Positions 1 through 6,157 of a DNA stretch of 13,316 nucleotides are shown here, piece by piece. The translations under genes and the position numbers were made by a program. Where the stretch lies: assembly GCA_900547505.1 (NCBI GenBank), contig URGY01000034.1, positions 1 through 13,316 of the forward strand. The letters are read 5' to 3'. Each line of letters opens with the position of its first letter. Position 1 is the stretch's first letter. The DNA is from an uncultured Collinsella sp. Its GTDB lineage: Bacteria > Actinomycetota > Coriobacteriia > Coriobacteriales > Coriobacteriaceae. Under the pieces are notes generated by a model. The model was given only the letters and a program-made list of their open reading frames with translations, did not search any database and was not told the origin of the DNA.

Positions 1-47
1 GAGATGCAGCGTAGTCTCGTGGGCTCGGAGATGTGTATAAGAGACAG
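1..47 (+). other. Illumina Nextera i7 adapter (not genomic)
   Basis: Bases 1-5 are the end of the P7 flow-cell oligo (GAGAT). Bases 6-13 are an 8-base index, GCAGCGTA, which is the reverse complement of Nextera index N721 (TACGCTGC). Bases 14-28 are the read-2 adapter GTCTCGTGGGCTCGG, and bases 29-47 are the Tn5 mosaic end AGATGTGTATAAGAGACAG. The same 47 bases recur inverted at the right end. This is untrimmed library sequence and should be removed before any gene is called. Confidence 0.98.
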
Positions 48-48
48 G

Positions 49-1590
49 AGCTATGAGCGTTCCAACAACCGCGGCCAGATCGTGGGCACGGTGCTGGGCA
101 GCCGCCCGGCCAACCGCGATGTGCGCGGCCTCAAGCCCGACGACCGCCGTCGCCGCGCCGCCATCGCCCGCATTGAGCTGTTTGAGCCCGTGGGCAAAGG
201 CGACCTGCTGGAGCTTCGCCACGATAACGAGTTTGACCAGTTCCTGACCACCATTGCCGCCGATGATGCCGCCGCCGGTGACATCATTGAGTGCCGCGTG
301 CCCCGCAGCATGCCCGAGGGCTGCCGCGTCCGCGTGATTCGCAGTCAGCGCGCCATCGATGCCGCCGGGGCTGCTCTCAAGCGCGATGTGCTGCGCCGCC
401 GCGCCGTGGATGTTACCGTCGTAGCCCGTCTGGGCGAGCCGTTTACCGTCACACTCACCTGCTGCGACGACCCCGCGCTCACCGCCACCGCCACGGGCTT
501 CACCGTCGAGGCCGCCAAGACCCGCGCCGTCGAGGCATCCGATCTGGTTGAGCACGTCGGGCGCATGGGCTCCTCTCCCTTTGAGGCCGCGAGCTTTGAT
601 GTGGCGCTCGATGAGGGCTGCGGCATGGGCTTCTCCGCCGTGCACAAGGTGCGCGCCGCCGCTTGTAAGGCGCTGGAAGAGGCCATTCTGGCACCGTACG
701 AGGAGCGCGCGAAAAAGCTCGAGCTGCCGGCGATTGTAACCAGTGATTCCCGCCCCGCGCCCGAGCACTACCGCGATGAGCCGCAGATCTGCGCCACCGT
801 CACCTCGCTCGAGGCCGCCGAGGCAGCCCGCGCGGAGGGTGCAACGCGCATCTATATGACCACCGACGCGCTCGAGGCTGTCGGACTCTCCCCTGCCGAT
901 GCATTTGAGCAGGGTATCGTGCCCGTACTCGACGAGGTCTGCCGCGCCGTCGACCACGAGCGCGTCGATCCTTGGATCAATGCCGGAGCCACCGTCGCCG
1001 TCGGTAATATCTCCGAGCTCGCCGTAGCCGCTCATGCCGGCGCCACGGCCGAGATTCGCTCTTGCCTGCCGGTGCATAACACGCCCTGCATGGAGGCGCT
1101 TGCCGAGCGCGGAGCCGGTGCGTTTTGGCTCTCGCCCGAGATCACGCTCGACGAGATCGTCTCGCTTGGCACCGCCGCGCCCGCAGCCCTGGGCATCACT
1201 GTGTTCGGCCGCCCGCGCGTTATGACGAGCGAGCACTGCATCCTGCAGGTGGCCAACGGCTGCATCCACGATTGCGCTAACTGCCGCCTGCGCGCCCGCA
1301 AGCTGTCGCTCAAGAATATCGACGGCAAGGTCATGCCCGTACGCACCGACATCCATGGCCGCTCTCGCTTGTACGACGCCTACCCCATCGACCTCACGCC
1401 GCAGGTTCCTCAGCTGCTCGATGCCGGCGTGCGTCGTCTCATGGTAGACGGAACGCTGCTCGAGACAGATGAGGTGGGCCGTGCCGTCGCCCGCGTCCGT
1501 CGTGCCGTCGAGGCCGCGCAAGCCGGCCGCAAGCCCGCCGCCCGCCTGCGCGGCGCCACCTCGGGCTGCATGTTTGTGGGAATTAGCTAA
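49..1590 (+). CDS. U32 family peptidase-like protein with DUF3656 domain, 5'-truncated (RlhA-like)
   Basis: This is the C-terminal 513 residues of a U32-family protein. The first genuine in-frame codon is at 49; the apparent ATG at 4 and the residues MQRSLVGSEMCIRDR are translated adapter. The fragment opens with SNNRGQIVGTVL, the motif that in DUF3656-type U32 proteins follows the first (missing) barrel domain. A beta-rich DUF3656-like region follows to about base 720. A second barrel-like U32 half (about 790-1540) contains the segment SEHCILQVANGCIHDCANC with cysteines encoded at 1237, 1261, 1273 and 1282, probable metal or Fe-S ligands. Relatives include E. coli RlhA, which hydroxylates C2501 of 23S rRNA, so an RNA-hydroxylation role is more likely than proteolysis, though this is inferred from family. 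Full-length homologues are roughly 650-850 residues, so a substantial N-terminal part lies off the contig. The next gene starts 15 bases downstream on the same strand, so the two are probably co-transcribed. Confidence 0.85.
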   Translation, partial: SYERSNNRGQIVGTVLGSRPANRDVRGLKPDDRRRRAAIARIELFEPVGKGDLLELRHDNEFDQFLTTIAADDAAAGDIIECRVPRSMPEGCRVRVIRSQRAIDAAGAALKRDVLRRRAVDVTVVARLGEPFTVTLTCCDDPALTATATGFTVEAAKTRAVEASDLVEHVGRMGSSPFEAASFDVALDEGCGMGFSAVHKVRAAACKALEEAILAPYEERAKKLELPAIVTSDSRPAPEHYRDEPQICATVTSLEAAEAARAEGATRIYMTTDALEAVGLSPADAFEQGIVPVLDEVCRAVDHERVDPWINAGATVAVGNISELAVAAHAGATAEIRSCLPVHNTPCMEALAERGAGAFWLSPEITLDEIVSLGTAAPAALGITVFGRPRVMTSEHCILQVANGCIHDCANCRLRARKLSLKNIDGKVMPVRTDIHGRSRLYDAYPIDLTPQVPQLLDAGVRRLMVDGTLLETDEVGRAVARVRRAVEAAQAGRKPAARLRGATSGCMFVGIS

Positions 1591-1605
1591 CCGAAAGGCT
1601 TACAC

Positions 1606-2265
1606 GTGAACGAAGAACCTCAAGTCCTTTACTGCGACGCCTGGCTCATGGCCATCGACAAGCCCGCCGGCATGATCGTCCACGGCGACGGCACCGGCGA
1701 GCGCACGCTCACCGACTACGCCAGCGATCTGTTGCTGGCGATGGGTGACGGCTTTGCCGCGACTGACATGCAGCCGCTCAACCGCCTGGACCGCAACACC
1801 ACCGGCGTGGTGTTGTTTTCGCTCGACAAACAGACGCAGCCCGCCTTTGACCAGATGGTGATCGACCACGCCTTCGAAAAGCACTATCTGGCGCTGGCCG
1901 AGGGCAAGATCGACTGGAACGAGAAGCTCATCGACAAGCCCATCGCCCGCGACCGCCACGATAGCCGCAAGATGCGTGTCGGCGCCAGCGGCAAGCCGTC
2001 ACAGACGCGCGTGAAGGTGCTCAAGCGCCTTAAGAGCCGCCGAGGCCTGCCCGCGCGTTCGTATATCGATGTCGAGCTACTCACCGGCCGCAAGCACCAG
2101 ATCCGCGTGCACCTGGCAAGCGAGCGCCATCCCCTGGTCGGCGACGACCTGTACGGCACGCCGCGTCCTTGTGGCCTCATGCTTCACGCCCACAGCGTGT
2201 CCTTCACGCATCCCGTAACCGGCGAGCACATCCACATCGAAGCCCCCTGCCCCTGGGAGCCCTAA
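1606..2265 (+). CDS. RluA-family pseudouridine synthase
   Basis: The 219-residue product isomerises uridine to pseudouridine in rRNA or tRNA. The family signature is clear: NRLDRNTTG at residues 59-67 with catalytic Asp62, and the C-terminal TGRKHQIRVH motif at 160-169. There is no N-terminal S4 RNA-binding domain, so it is the short RluA-like form rather than RluC/RluD-like; the target site cannot be read from sequence. The start is GTG at 1606, supported by a GAAAGG ribosome-binding site at 1593-1598 and by the fit of the N-terminus (LYCDAWLMAIDKPAGMIVH) to the family. It lies 15 bases after the U32 gene and is probably translated from the same mRNA. Confidence 0.93.
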   Translation: MNEEPQVLYCDAWLMAIDKPAGMIVHGDGTGERTLTDYASDLLLAMGDGFAATDMQPLNRLDRNTTGVVLFSLDKQTQPAFDQMVIDHAFEKHYLALAEGKIDWNEKLIDKPIARDRHDSRKMRVGASGKPSQTRVKVLKRLKSRRGLPARSYIDVELLTGRKHQIRVHLASERHPLVGDDLYGTPRPCGLMLHAHSVSFTHPVTGEHIHIEAPCPWEP

Positions 2266-2334
2266 AACCTGCCAAAAAGGGACAGGCACCTTTGTGGTGG
2301 CTTTGTCGCAATGGCTCAGCCGCGGTCCCAAAAC
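2266..2334. other. Post-rluA spacer with GGGACAGG / GGTCCCAAAA words
   Basis: This short non-coding stretch begins the 385-base gap between convergent genes. It contains AAAGGGACAGGCACCTTT (AAAGG/CCTTT can pair weakly) and GGTCCCAAAA. Similar GTCCC/GGGAC words recur in the gap at 4481-5074, so these look like members of a dispersed intergenic repeat family. No gene or convincing terminator is seen here. Confidence 0.5.
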
Positions 2335-2551
2335 GTCTCGATCTGTAACAGTTAGAGCTCATTTTCCGGCCTATCTGTTACAGATCGAGACATTCGAATC
2401 CCCCTTAAGGGAAAATCTCAATCTGTAACAGTAACTCGGCAAAATCAAGCTCAGATGTTACAGATTGAGACAAAGGGACGGCGCGGTTCGGAAGTATCTC
2501 AATCTGTAACACCTGGCCCACTTTTAACGGTCTAGTTGTTACAGACTTAGA
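2335..2551. repeat. Six alternating 15-base motifs at 40-base pitch (three inverted-repeat pairs)
   Basis: The motif TCTCAATCTGTAACA or its reverse complement occurs six times, with first bases at 2336(+), 2376(-), 2416(+), 2456(-), 2497(+) and 2537(-). Steps are therefore 40, 40, 40, 41 and 40. Copies 1 and 2 form a perfect 17-base inverted repeat (2335-2351 with 2375-2391) and carry CG instead of CA. Copies 3 and 4 form a perfect 15-base one (2416-2430 with 2456-2470). Copies 5 and 6 (2497-2511 with 2537-2551) match at 13 of 15. The five spacers are 24-26 bases long and unrelated in sequence. Each right arm can also pair with the next left arm. The array lies in the presumed 3' region of the rluA-like transcript. 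It resembles REP/BIME mosaics more than a terminator; its function is unknown. Confidence 0.9.
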
Positions 2552-2567
2552 CAAACCGGTAGACAAC

Positions 2568-2604
2568 AAAAGCTGCAACGCCCGTGATGGACGTTGCCGC
2601 TTTT
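2568..2604. terminator. Bidirectional intrinsic terminator
   Basis: The arms 2568-2580 (AAAAGCTGCAACG) and 2592-2604 (CGTTGCCGCTTTT) pair over 13 positions with one mismatch and an 11-base loop. The hairpin is followed by CTTTTC on the + strand and by CTTTTG on the - strand. It sits between convergent transcription units and can end both the rluA-like operon and the deoR-family operon. Confidence 0.8.
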
Positions 2605-2650
2605 CTATTGAGAAAACTAAATGGTTTTGGCCTTAGCCCGTCCCCTGCTG

Positions 2651-3397
2651 TTAGACCGTGATGACGTTGTCCATTGCCCGGTACTTGGCAGGGACATCGC
2701 CTGCGGTAATAATCGTTGCGTCACGGAAGTCCGCGAACTTGACGGGCGCCACCATGCCAAATTTACTGGCGTCCGAGATTACGAAGCGCCTGGCCGTATG
2801 GCGCATCGAGATACGCTTTACTTGTGCCTCCTCGATATCGGGCGTCGTAAAGCCCTGCTCGGCGGCAATGCCGTTAGAACCCCAAAAGCCGCAGTTAAAG
2901 TTGTAGCGGTCTAGGGTTGCCAGAGCATCGGGGCCAACGAGCGCCTCGGTCTCGGGTTTAAGCTCGCCGCCCAGCACCACGGTGCGCATGCCGCGCACAG
3001 CGAGATGCTGAGCATGGAGCACGGAATCAGTCACATAGGTGACCGATTCGAGATGCGGAAGATGCTCGATGAGTCTGAGCGTTGTCGAACCCGAATCGAT
3101 GTACACAAAGCTCTCGGGCTCCACGAGCGCCGCGGCGCGGGCGCAGATACGCTCCTTGTCGTCGTTATGGAGATCACTGCGCTCACTGATCGTTAGGTCG
3201 CGCGTCACGTGCGCGCGCTCAAGACTTGTCGCGCCACCGTGCACCTTGGCGATGCGGTGCGCTCGGTCGAGCGTCTGTAGGTCGCGTCGAATGGTAGAGG
3301 CCGTCACGCCCAGGGCATCGGCAAGCTCGGGCACCGTTACCGAGCCAGCCTGCTGCACCATCGACACGATCGTATTGAGCCTATCTTCCGCAAGCAT
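2651..3397 (-). CDS. DeoR-family transcriptional regulator
   Basis: The 248-residue protein has the standard DeoR layout. An N-terminal winged helix-turn-helix (about residues 3-57) carries VTASTIRRDLQTLD as the recognition helix region. The DeoRC effector domain (about 75-232) has the sugar-phosphate-binding-like DSGSTT at 101-106, a GGELKPETEALVG segment and the late SDASKFG motif. Such proteins usually repress sugar, polyol or nucleoside catabolic genes and release DNA on binding a phosphorylated intermediate; the effector here is unknown. The start is ATG at 3397, with an AGGAGGAG ribosome-binding site inside the end of the upstream oxidoreductase gene. Only 3 bases separate the two genes, so translation is probably coupled. 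It may control its own operon through the repeats at 4612-4660. Confidence 0.93.
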   Translation of the reverse strand: MLAEDRLNTIVSMVQQAGSVTVPELADALGVTASTIRRDLQTLDRAHRIAKVHGGATSLERAHVTRDLTISERSDLHNDDKERICARAAALVEPESFVYIDSGSTTLRLIEHLPHLESVTYVTDSVLHAQHLAVRGMRTVVLGGELKPETEALVGPDALATLDRYNFNCGFWGSNGIAAEQGFTTPDIEEAQVKRISMRHTARRFVISDASKFGMVAPVKFADFRDATIITAGDVPAKYRAMDNVITV

Positions 3398-3400
3398 CGC

Positions 3401-4480
3401 TTACTCCTCCTCGGGGTAGACGACTCCCCAATCGGCGCGGAGCTTGGTCATGAGCTCCATCACATCAGAAGCATAATCCAGAAGCTCACGCTTGGAATCG
3501 TCGCCGGCGACGGCCTGCTCGAGGTCAGCCATCTCGTAGCACAGGGCATAAGCCTCGGTGCCCGCGGCGACCTCCTCGCGATGACCGTCCGCGGTCCACA
3601 CGATCGTCGCGTGATCGGCGCGCGGATACTCGTTGACCTCGACATAGCAATTGTCAAAGCTGATAACCGAGCGCTTTGGCTGCTTGGAGTGGAGCGTAAG
3701 GCTCACGACGCCCAGCTGCTGCTCGGCATTGCGGCAGACGATGCCGCCTGCAACGTCCACGCCGGTCTCGCAGGTGTTACCCAGAGACACGACCTCGACG
3801 GGCTGGCTCGCCATAAACAGGCGCATGACGGACAGGGCGTATACGCCAATATCGAGCATGGCACCGCCGGCGAGGTTGCGATTGTAGAAACGGTTGGTCA
3901 GGTCGCCGTACTCCTTGTAGCTACCAAAGTTGAGCTGAGCGAGGTTCATGCGGCCAAACTCGCCGGCATCCATGCGGCGGCGCAGCTCTTGATACAAGGG
4001 CATGTGGAGCACCGTGGTGGCGTCCATAAGGACAACGTTGTGCTCGTTGGCAATGGCGCGGGCCTCGTCGAGCTCGGCAGAATTGAGGGTGATGGCCTTT
4101 TCACAGAGCACGTGCTTGCCAGCTGCCAGAGCGGCTCGCAGGTAGGTGATATGCGTGTTGTGCGGCGTGGTGATATAGACTGCGTCAATGTTCGGATCGG
4201 CGTAGAGACCCTCGACCGTGTCATAGACCTTCTCAACGCCATACTGCTCTGCAAAAGCCTGAGCCTTGGACAGCGTGCGGTTGGCAACGCCCGCGAGCTT
4301 TCGGCCGGCAAGGGCGAGAGACTGAGCCATCTGGTTGGCGATAACGCCACACCCAATTACAGCCCAACGAAGCTCGGGAGCCGTAAAAATGTTGTCGGGG
4401 AACGGCTGATCCTGGACCGAGGCGAACGCCGCCTTAGCGGCTGCTTCGGCGTCGAGCGGAACCTGTTTGGAATCTGCCAT
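3401..4480 (-). CDS. Gfo/Idh/MocA family oxidoreductase
   Basis: The 359-residue NAD(P)-dependent dehydrogenase probably acts on a sugar, inositol or related polyol; the substrate is unknown. After about 35 extra N-terminal residues comes a Rossmann domain with the nucleotide loop GCGVIA at 43-48 and TTPHNTH at 104-110. Then comes the catalytic-lysine motif at 127-129, here EKA instead of the usual EKP. The C-terminal substrate domain contains GGAMLDIGVY at 205-214. Length is normal for the family. The start at 4480 is supported by an AGGAGG ribosome-binding site (4487-4492) 6 bases upstream. It is the first gene of a two-gene - strand operon with the DeoR-family regulator, which suggests substrate-induced expression. 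Confidence 0.93.
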   Translation of the reverse strand: MADSKQVPLDAEAAAKAAFASVQDQPFPDNIFTAPELRWAVIGCGVIANQMAQSLALAGRKLAGVANRTLSKAQAFAEQYGVEKVYDTVEGLYADPNIDAVYITTPHNTHITYLRAALAAGKHVLCEKAITLNSAELDEARAIANEHNVVLMDATTVLHMPLYQELRRRMDAGEFGRMNLAQLNFGSYKEYGDLTNRFYNRNLAGGAMLDIGVYALSVMRLFMASQPVEVVSLGNTCETGVDVAGGIVCRNAEQQLGVVSLTLHSKQPKRSVISFDNCYVEVNEYPRADHATIVWTADGHREEVAAGTEAYALCYEMADLEQAVAGDDSKRELLDYASDVMELMTKLRADWGVVYPEEE

Positions 4481-4600
4481 TATGTGCCTCCTGAGTCATC
4501 GGAAGTCCTTCATTTCTAACAACCCTATATTCGCACAATTGCGCGCGTATCTGCTCGTGTTTGCGTGTTTATTTGCTTATCGGTCATTATTTAGCCATAG
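4481..4600 (-). promoter_or_regulatory. Leader/promoter region of the oxidoreductase-deoR operon
   Basis: This AT-richer stretch lies directly upstream of the oxidoreductase and must hold its 5' leader and probably its promoter. On the - strand it contains A/T-rich -10-like words (TAATGA near 4585, TATAGG near 4524) but no convincing -35/-10 pair at standard spacing. A GCGCGC palindrome is at 4541-4546. The exact promoter cannot be assigned from sequence alone. Confidence 0.35.
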
Positions 4601-4611
4601 TTGACAGATGT

Positions 4612-4660
4612 TTGCGCGGTTATGCGTATTATCGCGCAAGGCTATGCGCGTAAATGCGCA
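4612..4660. promoter_or_regulatory. Candidate operator cluster (TTGCGCG / TGCGC dyads)
   Basis: TTGCGCG at 4612-4618 and its reverse complement CGCGCAA at 4633-4639 lie exactly 21 bases apart, two helical turns. A second dyad, TGCGC at 4645-4649 with GCGCA at 4656-4660, follows. A + strand TTGACA (4601-4606) and TATTAT (4627-4632) overlap the first dyad but are 20 bases apart, longer than ideal. The position upstream of the oxidoreductase-deoR operon makes these candidate binding sites for that regulator; this is inference. Confidence 0.4.
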
Positions 4661-4760
4661 CGGGACGATCCTTATGAAACACAAAGGGGCGGAACACTAT
4701 AGCCCTAAAAGACAGAGCCAGCTGTATTACTTCACCCCTCTGGGGGCACCAGACATCAAA

Positions 4761-4823
4761 GGACCGTCCCAAACTGCCGGCAAAAAAGGAACGTCCCTAT
4801 GTGCCGGCAGTTTGGGACGGTCC
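4761..4823. repeat. 22-base perfect inverted repeat in intergenic gap
   Basis: Bases 4761-4782 are the exact reverse complement of 4802-4823, separated by a 19-base loop. The arms contain GGACCGTCCCAAACTGCCGG. The loop starts with an A run. A direct repeat GTCCCTATGTGCCG at 4793-4806 recurs at 4820-4833, a step of 27 bases. No T tract follows either arm, so it is not a normal terminator. No open reading frame through it looks real. Confidence 0.85.
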
Positions 4824-4881
4824 CTATGTGCCGCTTTCGTTGAAGCACTATCCCCGATAGCCAGATATACAGTTTTAAAGA

Positions 4882-5000
4882 CTGTCCCCAACGGCTAGTT
4901 GTTTAAGAACGTCCCCAAAGATTAGTCGTTTAAGTCTGTCCCCAATGAACAGTCCCCAATGACTGCCAATCATCGGCCACTCATTTAAGTCTGTCCCCAA
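4882..5000. repeat. 27-base tandem repeats built on GTCCCCAA
   Basis: GTCCCCAA occurs at 4884, 4911, 4938, 4952 and 4993. The first three are exactly 27 bases apart and share the flank TAGTnGTTTAAG, giving units of the form CTGTCCCCAA-n6-TAGT-n-GTTTAAG. The later copies are spaced 14 and 41 (14+27), consistent with an internal deletion or duplication. The CATTTAAGTCTGTCCCCAAT word near 4982-5001 repeats the unit junction. The array ends just before the ribosomal terminator. Confidence 0.8.
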
Positions 5001-5013
5001 TGAGTAGGGATAG

Positions 5014-5046
5014 AAAAAGGCCCGGGTGCCTTGGCATCCGGGCCTT
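5014..5046 (-). terminator. Intrinsic terminator of the ribosomal protein operon
   Basis: The arms 5017-5030 (AAGGCCCGGGTGCC) and 5033-5046 (GGCATCCGGGCCTT) pair over 14 positions with one wobble, with a minimal loop. On the - strand the stem is followed by a run of five T (5014-5018, read in reverse). It lies 28 bases past the rplX stop and would end the twelve-gene transcript. Confidence 0.93.
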
Positions 5047-5074
5047 AGCTAGCAACTTAAATGTTGCGGGCAGC

Positions 5075-5380
5075 TTAGAACTTGTGGCCGCACTTCTTGC
5101 AGACGCGCAGCTTGTTCTTGCCGTCCTTCTCGTGACCGACGCGGGTAACCTTACCGCACTCGGGGCAGACGAGATTGACGTTAGAGGCATCGATAGGAGC
5201 CTCCTGCGAAACGATGCCGCCCTGCTGGTTGGCAGCGTTGGGCTTGACGGCCTTCTTGACGACCGAAACGCCCTCGACAACGACCTTGTTCTCGGCGGGG
5301 AGAGCACGCAGGACAACGCCCTGCTTGCCGCGATCCTTACCAGAGAGAACCTGGACCTTATCGCCCTTCTTGATATACAT
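5075..5380 (-). CDS. rplX: 50S ribosomal protein L24
   Basis: The 101-residue protein is an assembly-initiating 23S rRNA-binding protein near the exit tunnel. The N-terminal KOW motif is plain ([20 protein letters not shown], from residue 4), followed by the conserved [10 protein letters not shown] stretch. The C-terminus keeps a four-cysteine zinc-ribbon-type arrangement, C72-x2-C75 and C94-x2-C97, the metal-binding (C+) form of L24. The ATG at 5380 has a GGGGAG ribosome-binding site 4-6 bases upstream and follows rplN by 13 bases. It is the last gene of the operon here; in most bacteria rplE would follow, but a terminator does instead. Confidence 0.97.
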   Translation of the reverse strand: MYIKKGDKVQVLSGKDRGKQGVVLRALPAENKVVVEGVSVVKKAVKPNAANQQGGIVSQEAPIDASNVNLVCPECGKVTRVGHEKDGKNKLRVCKKCGHKF

Positions 5381-5393
5381 ATATCTCCCCTAA

Positions 5394-5762
5394 CTACAGG
5401 GTCTCGGGAGCGAGCGAGACGATCTTCATGTACTTCTTGTCACGAAGCTCGCGAGCGACAGGCCCGAAGATACGGGTGCCGACGGGCGAACCATCGTTGT
5501 TGATGACAACGCAGGCGTTCTCATCAAAGCGAATGTAGGAGCCATCCTTGCGGCGGATCTCCTTAACGGTGCGAACGACGACGCAACGGACAACGTCCTT
5601 CTTCTTGACGTTGGCGCCAGGGGTAGCCTCCTGGACAGCACCGATGAACACATCGCCGATGCCTGCATAACGACGCTTGGAACCGCCAAGCACCTTGATG
5701 CAGCGAATCTTGCGAGCGCCGGAGTTGTCGGCGACGTTCAGCATGGTTTGCATCTGAATCAT
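5394..5762 (-). CDS. rplN: 50S ribosomal protein L14
   Basis: The 122-residue product has exactly the usual length for L14, which binds 23S rRNA and forms an intersubunit bridge with 16S rRNA. The start [18 protein letters not shown] and the end [11 protein letters not shown] are textbook for the family. The ATG at 5762 is preceded by a GGAGGA ribosome-binding site. It stands 118 bases downstream of rpsQ, an unusually wide gap for this junction, with a hairpin in between (5819-5846). This is the position where the S10 and spc operons meet in E. coli. Confidence 0.98.
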   Translation of the reverse strand: MIQMQTMLNVADNSGARKIRCIKVLGGSKRRYAGIGDVFIGAVQEATPGANVKKKDVVRCVVVRTVKEIRRKDGSYIRFDENACVVINNDGSPVGTRIFGPVARELRDKKYMKIVSLAPETL

Positions 5763-5807
5763 GGTAGATGTTCCTCCGAACTAAGAACCGAAGAGAGGTG
5801 CGCTGCC

Positions 5808-5846
5808 TTTATACGGCCTGTGGTATGCAAACCAGGCATACGCACA
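5808..5846 (-). promoter_or_regulatory. Hairpin and TATAAA word in the rpsQ-rplN spacer
   Basis: GTATGC (5823-5828) pairs with GCATAC (5836-5841) around a 7-base loop. After a one-base bulge, TGTG (5819-5822) pairs with CACA (5843-5846). On the - strand the hairpin is followed at once by GGCCGTATAAAGG, a -10-like TATAAA (5808-5813), though no good -35 lies 17 bases upstream. It may be an internal promoter, a processing site or a regulatory leader for rplN-rplX. The hairpin is clear; the role is not. Confidence 0.5.
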
Positions 5847-5880
5847 TCTTCGGAAACGTACAAGTCGTAAGAGCGACTGC

Positions 5881-6141
5881 TTATTTAGCGCGCTCGACGA
5901 CCTCGATGAGGCGCCAACGCTTCATCTTGGACATAGGACGGGTCTCCATAACGCGGACGGTGTCGCCCACGCCAGCCGTGCACTCCTCGTCGTGAGCGTG
6001 CAGCTTCTTGGAGCTGGTCATCATCTTGCCGTACTTGGGGTGACGCTTGCGCTCGGTGATGGTGACAACAATGGTCTTGGCACCGGAGACGGAGGTAACG
6101 ACACCCGTACGGACCTTACGCGAGTTACGCGAATCAGTCAT
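5881..6141 (-). CDS. rpsQ: 30S ribosomal protein S17
   Basis: The 86-residue S17 is a primary 16S rRNA binder with an OB fold. Diagnostic stretches are RTGVVTSVSGAKTIVV, ERKRHPKYGK and the late VGDTVRVMETRPMSKMKRWRL. The ATG at 6141 has an AAGGAG ribosome-binding site. The gene follows rpmC by 16 bases, so it sits inside the same transcript. Length and sequence are ordinary for the family. Confidence 0.98.
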   Translation of the reverse strand: MTDSRNSRKVRTGVVTSVSGAKTIVVTITERKRHPKYGKMMTSSKKLHAHDEECTAGVGDTVRVMETRPMSKMKRWRLIEVVERAK

Positions 6142-6157
6142 GTTCTCTCCTTAGGTC

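Noticed and set aside
2335..2551. CRISPR array
   Set aside because: Spacing is regular and spacers are unique, but the repeats are only 15-17 bases and alternate in orientation; no cas gene is present.
2621..2914. Small + strand frame over the 3' end of the deoR-family gene
   Set aside because: It overlaps conserved coding sequence on the other strand and has no family similarity.
4761..4823. Intrinsic terminator
   Set aside because: The stem is strong but neither side has a T tract, and it lies 190 bases beyond the clear rplX terminator.
4608..4898. 96-codon + strand reading frame in the intergenic gap
   Set aside because: It runs through the inverted and tandem repeats, has no ribosome-binding site and no recognisable domain.
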